Assembly (NCBI GenBank): GCA_902493585.1
Contig: CABUPZ010000021.1
Coordinates: 1-41,103 of the forward strand
Direction of reading: 5' to 3'
DNA from: an uncultured Fusicatenibacter sp.
GTDB lineage: Bacteria; Bacillota; Clostridia; Lachnospirales; Lachnospiraceae
DNA: 41,103 nucleotides
The notes beneath the pieces were generated by a model. The model was not told where the DNA came from. It saw only the letters and a program-made list of their open reading frames with translations, and made no database searches. Numbering within the stretch: the first letter of the stretch is position 1; each line of letters opens with the position of its first letter. The translations under genes and the position numbers were made by a program. Below, piece after piece: positions 16,332-24,996 of the stretch.

Positions 16332-16361
16332 ATTCTATCATAGTGGTTACAAAAAAGTCAA
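16332..16361 (-). promoter_or_regulatory. Promoter of the methyltransferase-GH3-HD-GYP operon
   Basis: Minus-strand TTGACT (16356-16361), 18-bp spacer and extended -10 TGA-TAGAAT (16332-16337), 34 bp upstream of the first gene. Confidence 0.65.
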
Positions 16362-16445
16362 ACAATGGAAGACCTTTTTGAAAAATATATTATAATTTTT
16401 CTAATACTTTTGGAGATTGTCTGAATGTTAACAAACTATGGCTCC

Positions 16446-17315
16446 TTACCGCTTCTCACCAAGGAAAAACAGCGCAACCGTTCCCGGGCCTGCGTGGGCT
16501 CCGATCGTAGCGCCTACCGGATGAATATGGATATCTTCCATTCCATACTTTTCCCGTACCAGATCCGCCACCGCCCGCGCATCCTTCTCACAGTCTCCGT
16601 GGCTGATAAAAATCGTCTGATTCTTGTCTTTCCAGTTTCCGATCCTTTCATCCATCATCCGCACCAGCTCTGCCAGAGCTTTCTTTCTGCCTCTGACCTT
16701 GGACAGGAGGATCAGATGCCCTTCATCGTCCACATGAAGCATCGGTTTGATCCCTGCCATCGTTCCTACGATAGCACTCAATTTGGAAACCCGCCCTCCG
16801 CGATGCAGATGAAACAGATCGTCTACGGTAAACACATGGCAAAGATGAAGTTTATTCTCTTCCAGGAAATCTCCGACTTCCTGCATGGATTTTCCTTCCT
16901 CCTTCATTTTAGCCGCATAGAAAAGCAGCAGTCCCTCACCCATGGACGCACACAGGGAATCCACAACTCGGATGGTAATCCCCGGATACTCTTCCATCAG
17001 TTCCTGCGCGGCGATCCTTCCACTGTTGACACTTCCGCTGAGGCCGGAAGAAAATCCCAGATACAGAACATCAATCCCTTTTTCCACGTAAGGAAGCCAG
17101 CATTTCTTTATATCCTCGGAATTCGCCTGAGAAGTCGTCGGCATCGCTCCGGCACGCATCCACTCATAAAACTGGTGAGAATCTGCCTTATGCTCTTTGT
17201 CAAACGTTTCTCCATTCACGGTACAGCTCAGGCTCACATATGGAATCTGATGTTCCTCGTAGAAGGATTCCGGCATGTCACAGGTATCGTCTGTTGCAAT
17301 TACATATTCTTTCAT
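16446..17315 (-). CDS. DegV family fatty-acid-binding protein
   Basis: A 289-aa full-length DegV/FakB-type protein. These bind a fatty acid and can present it to a fatty-acid kinase (FakA). Family features are TDDTCDMP near 8-15, the PTTSQ phrase near 59-63, GFSSGLSGS near 87-95 and the RGGRVSKLSAIVGT loop near 173-186. GGAGGGAAGGTG precedes the ATG. No fakA-like kinase gene is in the window. Its own promoter lies directly upstream. Confidence 0.9.
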   Translation of the reverse strand: MKEYVIATDDTCDMPESFYEEHQIPYVSLSCTVNGETFDKEHKADSHQFYEWMRAGAMPTTSQANSEDIKKCWLPYVEKGIDVLYLGFSSGLSGSVNSGRIAAQELMEEYPGITIRVVDSLCASMGEGLLLFYAAKMKEEGKSMQEVGDFLEENKLHLCHVFTVDDLFHLHRGGRVSKLSAIVGTMAGIKPMLHVDDEGHLILLSKVRGRKKALAELVRMMDERIGNWKDKNQTIFISHGDCEKDARAVADLVREKYGMEDIHIHPVGATIGAHAGPGTVALFFLGEKR

Positions 17316-17351
17316 AGCTACACCTTCCCTCCTGCATTCTCTTTGTGATTA

Positions 17352-17380
17352 ATCTTACCATTCTGTACTGGAATTTTCAA
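17352..17380 (-). promoter_or_regulatory. Promoter of the degV-family gene
   Basis: Minus-strand TTGAAA (17375-17380), 17-bp spacer and extended -10 TGG-TAAGAT (17352-17357), 37 bp from the start codon. Confidence 0.65.
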
Positions 17381-17444
17381 TACATAGTTTTCAAAACTAC
17401 GTGACGGCTGTAACCGTTCCGCCGGAGAAACAGCTGCTCCCGGC

Positions 17445-18707
17445 TTATTCCATAGCTTTCAGAACTTCGATCGCTTTCTCAAGCTGAACATCGCTTTCCG
17501 CATCCTCCGGCTGTTCCACCTCCACATCCGGCGCAATGCCGACGCCATGGATATCATTTCCTTTCGGCGTATAATAATGGGCAACGGTCAGCTTGACCAC
17601 GCTCTGATCCGGAAGTGTATAGAAATCCTGCACGATGCCTTTTCCAAATGTCTGGGTTCCGACGATGGTTCCCACGCCGTAATCCTTGACTGCTCCGGTG
17701 AAAATTTCCCCGGCGCTGGCTGTATTTTCATCCACCAGAACGACCAGCGGAATATCCAGGGGCGTCTCTCCCTCGCAGGTATATTCCTCCCTGTTTCCCT
17801 GTTTATCCTCCGTATACACGATCAGCCCTTCCGGCAGGATCTGTCTCAGTGTATCGCACACCGCAGTGACCAGGCCTCCCGGATTGCCTCTCAGATCGAT
17901 CAAAAGCTTCTGGAGCCCATCCTCCTGGAGCTGCTGATAAACGTCGGCAAACTGGTCGGAAGTGAGTCCTGTAAACTGGCTGATCGCCAGATATCCAATG
18001 GTATCTGTCAGCATCTTTCCCGCCACGGTCTGCGTCTCCAGTTTCTCCCTGGTCACCTCCGCCTGGATCTGTCCTATCCCCTCCCGCTCTACAGTCAGGG
18101 TGATCGTATCGTTCTCTCCTTCCCGGATCAGCGCGGCCGCTTCTGTCACGGTCATGGAAGTCACATCCGTGCCGTCCACCGCGATCAGCATATCACCCGT
18201 CTGAATACCTGCCTCAGCCGCAGGCGAACCGTCCGCTACTTCCACAATAGTCAGACCGGCGCCTTCCTCCGTCTGCCCGATGGTGATTCCTACCCCTTCA
18301 TAGTAGCCTTCCTGTGAGGTTGCCAGTTCCTGAAACTCTTCTTCTGTATAGTAGTCCGCATATCTGTCGCCAAGACCGCTGATCAGTCCGCGGTACATGC
18401 CCTCGGCCAATGCTTCCTCGTCCTTCTCGCCCACATAAACCTCGTCGATCAGCTGCTCGATCGTCCGGATCTTTTCACTAGTCTGCACGCCGGTCGGGGT
18501 ATCCGTTCCTCCGGGCAGCCATATAAAATGGGAAGCTGTCCGAAAGACTGCCAGAAGAAGAACCACCGTAACGGCTCCGGCAAGGAAACTTCCCCAGCCA
18601 TTTTCCCTTTTTTCCGGTTTTCGTTTTTCTCTCATCACCGGCTCCTTTGTTTCTGCTTCCGATCCTTCCTGCAGGTTACTGTTCTGTTGTTTCATCTCTT
18701 CGCTCAT
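17445..18707 (-). CDS. S41 family carboxy-terminal processing protease
   Basis: A 420-aa CtpA/CtpB-like protease. A charged N-terminus is followed by one membrane anchor (about 41-62), a PDZ domain (about 130-215) and the S41 catalytic domain. The catalytic Ser is S331 in ENTASAGE and the Lys is K356 in TFGKG. It would sit outside the membrane and cleave C-termini of exported substrates, possibly a regulator or cell-wall enzyme. The ATG at 18707 follows AGGAGAAGAT; the upstream start lies within the leader hairpin. It follows ftsX, a typical Clostridia order, but has a -10-like sequence and hairpin of its own in between. Confidence 0.92.
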   Translation of the reverse strand: MSEEMKQQNSNLQEGSEAETKEPVMREKRKPEKRENGWGSFLAGAVTVVLLLAVFRTASHFIWLPGGTDTPTGVQTSEKIRTIEQLIDEVYVGEKDEEALAEGMYRGLISGLGDRYADYYTEEEFQELATSQEGYYEGVGITIGQTEEGAGLTIVEVADGSPAAEAGIQTGDMLIAVDGTDVTSMTVTEAAALIREGENDTITLTVEREGIGQIQAEVTREKLETQTVAGKMLTDTIGYLAISQFTGLTSDQFADVYQQLQEDGLQKLLIDLRGNPGGLVTAVCDTLRQILPEGLIVYTEDKQGNREEYTCEGETPLDIPLVVLVDENTASAGEIFTGAVKDYGVGTIVGTQTFGKGIVQDFYTLPDQSVVKLTVAHYYTPKGNDIHGVGIAPDVEVEQPEDAESDVQLEKAIEVLKAME

Positions 18708-18720
18708 ATCTTCTCCTGTT

Positions 18721-18787
18721 TCTGAAAAGAGCTGCCTCATGGCAGGTTTACCCTTTCCAATGAGACAGCCCCCTGAATTCTATTATA
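18721..18787 (-). promoter_or_regulatory. Leader of the S41 protease gene: -10 element and hairpin
   Basis: A consensus TATAAT (18782-18787, minus strand) precedes a stem formed by GCTGTCTCAT (18760-18769) and ATGAGGCAGC (18731-18740), with TCTTTTC directly after it. The hairpin could terminate ftsEX transcripts or attenuate the protease mRNA, since it lies after the candidate promoter and before the ribosome binding site. Confidence 0.45.
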
Positions 18788-18865
18788 TGATATTTCTCTG
18801 TCTGTTCATTCCTCTTCCGCCGCCTGCAAATGTCATTGCAGAATTTTTCTGCTTCGGAAGCCGCA

Positions 18866-19801
18866 TCAGACTTTCAGATGCCTGCGGATCGTAAAGATAC
18901 TTCCGATCAGACCGATTCCCATTCCCAGAAGCACTCCCACCGGAAGCAGCGTTCTGAAAACTTCGTTGACCGGAAGGAAGGTCATGATACTGGTCAGTGC
19001 GCTGAAATTATTCATTGCATAGCTGATCACCCTTCCGTAAATCATATACCACAGCAGCAGCGGAATCGCTGCGCCTACCAGTCCGATGAGCATACCTTCG
19101 ATCAGGAACGGCGCCCTTACAAAAAGATTGGTCGCTCCGATCAGTTTCATGATTCCAATCTCTTCCTTGCGGACAGAGATACCAACAGTAACCGTATTGC
19201 TGATCAGGAACACGGAGACCGCCAGAAGGATCAGGATGATCGCAATCGACACATATCCAACCACCCGATTCAGTGTAGACAGCGTTGTGCTGGCTTCCTG
19301 CTGCTGGCTGACGTCACGGACACCTTCCAGTGTTTTGATATATTCAACTACTGCATTCTGATCTTCGATCCTGTTTACATATACATTATAATGGGCGGAA
19401 TTTGCCAGCGGGTTATCGTTAGGATTGATCAGATTCTTTGCCCGCTCTTTCGCCTCCTCATCCCCTTCGTCCAGGTTCAGATACTCCGTAATATACTCGT
19501 CCCACGCGTCATCCGCGGAAACATAGTCAATCTGCTTGATCAGCGACGTCTTTGAGGCAATCTGTGCGCCGATCGTATCGATCGTTGCCTGATCGGTTTC
19601 CTCGTTGAAGTATACTACGATGTTTACGGCTGATTCCACATTCTTCATCATGTAGTTGAAGTTTACAACCACCGAATAGAAGATGCTGAACATAAAAATG
19701 CAGGCTGCCATCGTTGCCACAGACGCCAGTGAGAACATTTTGTTTCTCCAGATGCTCTTGACGCCCTGCTTGATGCTGTATCCCAGTGTACTAAGCCTCA
19801 T
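18866..19801 (-). CDS. ftsX: Cell division protein FtsX
   Basis: A 311-aa membrane subunit of the FtsEX complex, which couples ATP hydrolysis to peptidoglycan hydrolase activation at the division site. The topology is typical: a cytoplasmic start, TM1 (about 22-44), a large extracellular domain (about 45-160) and three further TM segments in the C-terminal half. The ATG at 19801 follows GGGAGGGTG and overlaps the end of ftsE by 11 bp, indicating translational coupling. No EnvC/PcsB-like hydrolase activator follows it here. Confidence 0.95.
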   Translation of the reverse strand: MRLSTLGYSIKQGVKSIWRNKMFSLASVATMAACIFMFSIFYSVVVNFNYMMKNVESAVNIVVYFNEETDQATIDTIGAQIASKTSLIKQIDYVSADDAWDEYITEYLNLDEGDEEAKERAKNLINPNDNPLANSAHYNVYVNRIEDQNAVVEYIKTLEGVRDVSQQQEASTTLSTLNRVVGYVSIAIILILLAVSVFLISNTVTVGISVRKEEIGIMKLIGATNLFVRAPFLIEGMLIGLVGAAIPLLLWYMIYGRVISYAMNNFSALTSIMTFLPVNEVFRTLLPVGVLLGMGIGLIGSIFTIRRHLKV

Positions 19802-20474
19802 GGTATTCACCCTCCCTTTCGTCACTGATAATCACGCCTTTACGCATCGTGATGACACGCTTTTTCATGGCATTGACGATCTCTCTGTTGTGGGTTACAA
19901 CCAGTACAGTCGTTCCGCGGGAATTGATCTCATCCAGAAGCTTCATGATCTCCATGGAATTTCCCGGATCCAGGTTTCCTGTGGGCTCATCCGCCAGAAG
20001 GATATCCGGCCGGTTCACGATGGCTCTCGCCACAGCCACGCGCTGCTGCTCGCCTCCGGAAAGTTCTTTTGGAAAAGACTTATATTTCTCCGCAAGTCCC
20101 ACCAGTGTGAGAACTTCCGGAACACGCTTTTTGATCACACGGTTCGGCTTCTCGATCACCCTCTGGGCAAACGCCACATTTTCATATACGTTTCTATCCT
20201 TCAGCAGACGGAAATCCTGAAAAACCACACCGACGCCGCGGCGGTATTTTGGAACTTTTCCCCGTCTCATCCGGTTAAGATTCTGTCCATTTACCTTAAT
20301 GGTGCCTGAGGTCGGTTCCAGTTCTTTCAGAAGCAGCTTGATCAGCGTCGATTTTCCGGAACCGCTGTTGCCTACGATAAAGACAAATTCCCCTTTCTCA
20401 ATGTGTAAGGATACGTTGTTGACCGCAGGCTGTCCCTTCGCGTAACTCTTACTTACACTGTCTAAAGTAATCAT
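19791..20474 (-). CDS. ftsE: Cell division ATP-binding protein FtsE
   Basis: A 227-aa ABC ATPase partner of FtsX. Walker A is GNSGSGKS (35-42), the Q-loop lies in VVFQDFRLL, the signature is LSGGEQQR (about 138-145) and Walker B is ILLADEPTGNLD. All residues needed for ATP hydrolysis are present. Its 3' end overlaps ftsX, and it lies 25 bp downstream of the CdaR-like regulator gene, so the three are probably cotranscribed. GGAGGAGTAAGA precedes the ATG. Confidence 0.97.
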   Translation of the reverse strand: MITLDSVSKSYAKGQPAVNNVSLHIEKGEFVFIVGNSGSGKSTLIKLLLKELEPTSGTIKVNGQNLNRMRRGKVPKYRRGVGVVFQDFRLLKDRNVYENVAFAQRVIEKPNRVIKKRVPEVLTLVGLAEKYKSFPKELSGGEQQRVAVARAIVNRPDILLADEPTGNLDPGNSMEIMKLLDEINSRGTTVLVVTHNREIVNAMKKRVITMRKGVIISDEREGEYHEA

Positions 20475-20499
20475 TCTTACTCCTCCTTGATGGTGCTGC

Positions 20500-21588
20500 T
20501 CAATAATCGAGCGTTTCCATGTACTTCATGTACTGAACGACCATAAGGGCGATCTTGAACGTGATCGCGTCTTCAAAAATCCGCAGATCCAGACCCGTAC
20601 TCTTCTGAAGCTTATCCAGACGGTATACCAGTGTATTTCTATGAATGTACAGCTGACGCGAGGTCTCGGACACATTCAGCGAATTTTCAAAGAATTTATT
20701 GATCGTTGTCAGTGTTTCCTCATCAAAGTCATCCGGTGAGTTGTCTCCGAAAATTTCTCTGATGAACATTTTGCACAGTGGAATCGGAAGCTGATAGATC
20801 AGTCTGCCGATACCCAATGAGCTGTATGCATAGATATCCAAATCGTCTGAAAAGATTTTTCCCACATCCATAGCCATTTTGGCTTCTTTGTAGGAACGTG
20901 AGACATCCTTTAACTCTTTGACGATGGTACCATAAGCAACGTGTGTCTTCCCCTCATCGTCTTCTCCGACTGCGTCGAGCATCGCCGCAGCCACTTTGTT
21001 CATTTCCGCATAGTCCTCGTCCGGTCCTACTTCCTTGACGATGATAATGCTCTTTTCATCAACGGCGGTGATAAAATCCCCTGACTTCGTTCCGAGCAGA
21101 TTCCGGATACTTTCCAGCGAACCGCTGTTTTTTTCCGGATCCGTCTCAACAATAAAGACCAGCCGCCGCGTCTCAATATCAATATGTAATTTCTTCGCCC
21201 GGTTGTAGATGTCAACCAGCAGAAGATTGTCCAGCAGGAGATTCTTGATAAAATTATCCTTGTCAAAACGCTCCCGGTAGGCAACCAGAAGCCCCTGAAG
21301 CTGAAAGACCGCCATCTTTCCCACAAGGTAATTGTCGTCATTATTTCCTCGGATGATCAAAATATACTCCAGCTGATATTCTTCATATACCTTGAAAAAG
21401 TGATAGTTTTTCATCATCTGCGAGTCCGCCTGGGACTGCGCAAAACTGACGATCGTTTCTGTCCCTATTTCCGTCTCCGGAAATGTGGATACCAATACCT
21501 TCCCCTCCACATCCGTCACGCACAGGTCAGCACGGGAAATCGCCTTGATCCCCTCCACCGTGCTCTGCAATATCTGGTTTGAAATCAT
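20500..21588 (-). CDS. CdaR/PucR-family transcriptional regulator
   Basis: A 362-aa regulator. The N-terminal 135 residues match the sugar-diacid recognition domain of CdaR. A GGDEF-like central region follows, and the C-terminus is the PucR-type helix-turn-helix with the family signature YIHRNTLVYRLDKL. The start at 21588 was chosen for GAGGG seven bases upstream; the ATG six codons earlier lacks a ribosome binding site. It directly precedes ftsEX, a gene order I recall from other Lachnospiraceae, so a role in division or wall control rather than sugar diacids is possible. The ligand is unknown. Confidence 0.85.
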   Translation of the reverse strand: MISNQILQSTVEGIKAISRADLCVTDVEGKVLVSTFPETEIGTETIVSFAQSQADSQMMKNYHFFKVYEEYQLEYILIIRGNNDDNYLVGKMAVFQLQGLLVAYRERFDKDNFIKNLLLDNLLLVDIYNRAKKLHIDIETRRLVFIVETDPEKNSGSLESIRNLLGTKSGDFITAVDEKSIIIVKEVGPDEDYAEMNKVAAAMLDAVGEDDEGKTHVAYGTIVKELKDVSRSYKEAKMAMDVGKIFSDDLDIYAYSSLGIGRLIYQLPIPLCKMFIREIFGDNSPDDFDEETLTTINKFFENSLNVSETSRQLYIHRNTLVYRLDKLQKSTGLDLRIFEDAITFKIALMVVQYMKYMETLDY

Positions 21589-21790
21589 TTTTTTACCCTC
21601 TTTCATTTTATGGTTTTTGCTGTTGTCGGCATCGTTTCAGTGATGCCTTTGTTGTCTTTCCCCGGTAAGGCCCCATTCCTTCCGGATTCTGCGGGCAGGT
21701 TCCCCATGAATCACCGGCCCCAACATATAGCTATTTTAATACAAAATGCCTAAAAAGGAAAGAGATTTTACTGCAAATGTTATAATTGCG

Positions 21791-21818
21791 GCAACCGTTC
21801 CGCTGGCTGAACCGTTAC
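21791..21818. repeat. Small palindromic intergenic repeat, second copy
   Basis: GCAACCGTTC and GAACCGTTAC surround a CGCTGGCT loop, with mismatches at two stem positions. It shares the pattern of the 2911-2940 palindrome (GTAAC-N-GTTC, GCTGG loop, GAAC-N-GTTAC). It lies just downstream of the WecG-like gene and may be its terminator. Confidence 0.45.
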
Positions 21819-21828
21819 CAATTGTGGA

Positions 21829-22509
21829 TCACTGTTCGTTTTTGTATTTTGTCACCATGCGTTTAAAAGTATTCTTCTTCAAAAGTTTTCCCCACCAGCT
21901 GATCTTTATTCCTGCTTCGTTTTGCACGGTAGGATGTTCTCCCAGGCTGAGCCAGATTTTCGCGCTGATCTTGCTTCGGTTGTCCATGACAAACCGGTCC
22001 TGAAGCGTTCCCTTCAGGCCGCTGACAATCACGTCCGCAGTCTCGCTGTTGATTTCATTCAGCAGGCTGTCCACTCCCGCCTCATCCAGCGATTCCACCA
22101 CCGCTCCTCCGGCCACCTGGATTCCCGGATAGGTCTCCTGCAGATATTTCTCCAGGCTTTCCACTTCATCTTCCGTCTCCCCCAGAACAAAGATCCTGCT
22201 TCCGGTCTGAATCAGATACCAGAAGAGACGCGCGATGAATTCATTCGTCTCAACCTCTTCGTACAGAGTGCTGTCCTCCTCAATTCCCGCTGCGGTAAGG
22301 ATCTCCGTTTCTCCGATGATGCTCATATCCAGATCTTTCAGGTAAGTTTTCCACTGCTCATCCTCATTGGCAAGCAGCAGCATCTGCATGGTTACAATGC
22401 CAATCGTATTCAGCACATCATTCTGCATATACTCACTGACAATCTCCATCGCTTCATCTACCTGACAGTTATCCAGTTCCACGCCTAAAACGTTAATTTT
22501 TTTCTCCAT
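21829..22509 (-). CDS. WecG/TagA/CpsF-like protein, possibly degenerate glycosyltransferase
   Basis: A protein of 226 aa if started at 22509, or 242 aa from an earlier ATG at 22557. The fold resembles the WecG/TagA/CpsF (GT26) family, which transfers N-acetylmannosamine(uronic acid) in teichoic-acid or antigen synthesis. Similarity is clearest in INVLGVELDN at the start, the GSRIFVLGETEDEV Rossmann-like segment and the C-terminal WWGKLLKKNTFKR membrane-proximal helix. The usual catalytic Asp region (DG-type) reads IIGETEILTA, and the normally conserved GxPxQE motif reads GLKGTLQD. Catalysis is therefore uncertain. Neither ATG has a good ribosome binding site: AAGGAG lies 24 bases before the ATG at 22509, and the earlier ATG lies only six bases after the -10. 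Confidence 0.6.
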   Translation of the reverse strand: MEKKINVLGVELDNCQVDEAMEIVSEYMQNDVLNTIGIVTMQMLLLANEDEQWKTYLKDLDMSIIGETEILTAAGIEEDSTLYEEVETNEFIARLFWYLIQTGSRIFVLGETEDEVESLEKYLQETYPGIQVAGGAVVESLDEAGVDSLLNEINSETADVIVSGLKGTLQDRFVMDNRSKISAKIWLSLGEHPTVQNEAGIKISWWGKLLKKNTFKRMVTKYKNEQ

Positions 22510-22563
22510 TTCTCTGTTACTGCCAATGGCAACTCCTTGCTTATACTTCGCGTCCATTTGGCT

Positions 22564-22592
22564 ATTGTACCAAAAAAAGAGACCGTTGTCAA
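22564..22592 (-). promoter_or_regulatory. Promoter of the WecG-like gene, embedded in a terminator
   Basis: Minus-strand consensus TTGACA (22587-22592), 17-bp spacer and extended -10 TGG-TACAAT (22564-22569). The -35 lies in the loop of the glnN terminator, and the downstream arm and T-tract form the spacer. Confidence 0.75.
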
Positions 22593-22608
22593 AACAGTCT
22601 CTTTTTTG
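22572..22608. terminator. Terminator of glnN, bidirectional
   Basis: AAAAAAGAGAC (22573-22583) and GTCTCTTTTTT (22597-22607) form an 11-bp stem with T-runs on both strands, 21 bp beyond the glnN stop codon. Confidence 0.8.
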
Positions 22609-22628
22609 ATGCGTTTTCTTTCCGAAGC

Positions 22629-24743
22629 TTATACCTCAAACATCAGGTCGCCGTAAGAAGGCATCGGCCACATTTCTTTGTCCACGATCATTTCCAGTCT
22701 GTCAACCGGTGTGCGCAGAGCCTCCATTGCCGGTACCACTGCCTCATGATAGAATTTCGCCTGTTCCATACCATCCGGCATTGCAAACGCTTTGTCCTCT
22801 GTCACCTTCAGATGTTTCAAAGCCTCCTGCGTCTCTTTGAGAAGCGCACTGGTCTCTTCCAGAAGCTCTTTCTGTACCGTTACTTCCGATACGCCCGCTG
22901 CTGCAATGGTGTTGATGGAATCCGCAAGAGACGTCGCATATTTAATAACTGCCGGAATGATCTGCTTGCTGGCCATATCGATCATCGTCTTCGCTTCAAT
23001 GTTGATTGTCTTGGCATAATTTTCGTATTTCACCTCTGCACGGGATTCCAGTTCGCTCTTTGTGAATACCTTGAAATCGCCGAACAGACGGATTGCCTTT
23101 TCTGTTGTAAGCGCCGGAATTGCGTCTACCATACATCCGATATTCGGCAGACCTCTTCTTTCTGCTTCCTGAACCCACTCCTCGGAATAACCATTGCCAT
23201 TGAAGATGATCCTCTGGTGCTCACTCAGATTTTTCTTGATCAGGTCATGCACAGCCTCTTCCAGATTCTCTGCCTTTTCCAGAACATCGCAGGCATCGCG
23301 GAACGCCTCTGCAACGATGGTGTTAAGGACAATGTTCGGAGATGCGACGGAATCTCTGGAACCTACCATACGGAATTCAAACTTGTTTCCGGTAAACGCA
23401 AACGGAGAAGTACGGTTCCGGTCTGTCGCGTCTTTGGTCAGACCCGGAAGTGTCTTGACACCTGTAGACAGGGTTCCTCCCTTTTTGCTGTTGGTTGCGC
23501 TTCCTGTGCTGATCAGCTGTTCCACCACGTCCTCCAGCTGCTCTCCAAGGAATACGGAGATAATGGCCGGCGGCGCCTCGTTGGCTCCCAGACGGTGATC
23601 ATTGCCCGGATCTGCCGCTGACTCACGGAGAAGATCCGCATGTACATCCACGGCCTTCAGGATACAGCTCATAACCAGCAGGAACTGGATGTTGTCATGA
23701 GGGGTTTTTCCCGGATCCAGAAGATTGATTCCGTCGTCCGTAGTCAGAGACCAGTTGTTATGTTTACCGGATCCGTTTACTCCTGCAAACGGTTTTTCAT
23801 GAAGCAGACACTTCATTCCGTGCTGACATGCCACACGTTTCAGCGTTTGCATTACCAGCTGATTATTATCTACTGCAATGTTTGCCTCTGCATAAATGGA
23901 AGCCAGCTCATGCTGTGCCGGTGCAACCTCATTGTGCTGAGTCTTTGCGGTTACTCCCATTTTCCACAGTTCAATATTGACATCCTTCATAAATGCGGCA
24001 ATTCTCTGACGGATGGTTCCGAAGTAATGATCATCCATCTCCTGTCCCTTCGGCGGCATCGCGCCGAACAGGGTGCGGCCTGTATAGATCAGGTCTTTTC
24101 TCTGCTGGAATTTTTCAGCATCCACCAGGAAATATTCCTGCTCCGGTCCTACCGACGGAGTAACTTTTTTGGAATTTGTATTTCCAAACAGCCTCAGCAG
24201 ACGCAGGGACTGCTCATTGATCGCCTCCATGGAACGCAGAAGCGGAGTCTTCTGATCCAGCGCTTCGCCGTTATAAGAACAGAACGCTGTGGGAATACAC
24301 AGTGTCGCTCCTGCCGCGTCCTGACGTACAAATGCCGGGGACGTACAATCCCATGCGGTATATCCTCTCGCCTCAAAGGTTGCCCGAAGACCGCCGGAAG
24401 GAAATGAAGAAGCATCCGGCTCACCTTTGATCAGCTCCTTACCGGAAAAGCTCATAAGTACCTTTCCGCTTGGAAGCGGAGATGTGATAAAGGAATCATG
24501 TTTTTCTGCAGTCACACCTGTCAGCGGCTGAAACCAGTGTGTATAATGTGTCGCGCCTTTCTCGATTGCCCATTCCTTCATCTCGTGTGCGATCATATCC
24601 GCCGTCTGAAGATCCAGGTCACCGCCTTCCGCGATGATCTTCTTCAGCTTCTTGTACACGTTCTTCGGAAGACGTTCCTGCATCACTTTGTCATTAAACA
24701 CATTTTCGCCAAAAATAGCAGCAGCATTTACATATTCGCCCAT
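22629..24743 (-). CDS. glnN: Glutamine synthetase type III
   Basis: A 704-aa GSIII, the large dodecameric glutamine synthetase of Bacteroides and Clostridia, making glutamine from glutamate, ammonia and ATP. The length and the signature phrases fit: GPEQEYFLVD (glutamate/metal site), HNEVAPAQHE, NGSGKHNNWS (ATP site) and the NRTSPFAFTGNKFEFR block. The ATG at 24743 follows AAGGAGAAAACT; the ORF extends further upstream through the leader hairpin, which is rejected. It is monocistronic with a terminator. A long hairpin in the leader suggests post-initiation control. Confidence 0.96.
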   Translation of the reverse strand: MGEYVNAAAIFGENVFNDKVMQERLPKNVYKKLKKIIAEGGDLDLQTADMIAHEMKEWAIEKGATHYTHWFQPLTGVTAEKHDSFITSPLPSGKVLMSFSGKELIKGEPDASSFPSGGLRATFEARGYTAWDCTSPAFVRQDAAGATLCIPTAFCSYNGEALDQKTPLLRSMEAINEQSLRLLRLFGNTNSKKVTPSVGPEQEYFLVDAEKFQQRKDLIYTGRTLFGAMPPKGQEMDDHYFGTIRQRIAAFMKDVNIELWKMGVTAKTQHNEVAPAQHELASIYAEANIAVDNNQLVMQTLKRVACQHGMKCLLHEKPFAGVNGSGKHNNWSLTTDDGINLLDPGKTPHDNIQFLLVMSCILKAVDVHADLLRESAADPGNDHRLGANEAPPAIISVFLGEQLEDVVEQLISTGSATNSKKGGTLSTGVKTLPGLTKDATDRNRTSPFAFTGNKFEFRMVGSRDSVASPNIVLNTIVAEAFRDACDVLEKAENLEEAVHDLIKKNLSEHQRIIFNGNGYSEEWVQEAERRGLPNIGCMVDAIPALTTEKAIRLFGDFKVFTKSELESRAEVKYENYAKTINIEAKTMIDMASKQIIPAVIKYATSLADSINTIAAAGVSEVTVQKELLEETSALLKETQEALKHLKVTEDKAFAMPDGMEQAKFYHEAVVPAMEALRTPVDRLEMIVDKEMWPMPSYGDLMFEV

Positions 24744-24769
24744 AGTTTTCTCCTTTTCCTTTTTTAGCT

Positions 24770-24821
24770 GACAAAAGGGCTTTCTCAAAAAATATGTCAT
24801 TTTTTGTAGAACGCCCTTGTC
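24770..24821 (-). promoter_or_regulatory. Long hairpin in the glnN leader
   Basis: On the minus strand GACAAGGGC-TTCT-CAAAAAAT pairs with ATTTTTTG-AGAA-GCCCTTTTGTC, a stem of more than 20 bp with small bulges. It lies 26 nt upstream of the glnN ATG. ANTAR-type antitermination is known for some clostridial nitrogen genes and would fit; the sequence does not prove it. Confidence 0.5.
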
Positions 24822-24925
24822 TTACATATGCTGTATGGAATTTTATTTCCAACTTGCTTACAAGATACCGCAAAAAACGGGAAAACGCAAGTATTTTTTT
24901 TCGTTTTCACACTTTTTGTTCATTT

Positions 24926-24960
24926 ATCCAAAACACTTTTTGTTTTGGACCTTTTTTTGG
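24926..24960. terminator. Hairpin downstream of fba
   Basis: ATCCAAAACA and TGTTTTGGA form a short perfect stem with a five-base loop. The T-run follows on the plus strand (CCTTTTTTT), not on the minus strand, so its role as fba terminator is weak. Confidence 0.35.
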
Positions 24961-24996
24961 ATATCCTGCCTATCTTTGCCGCAAAGACAGCAATCC

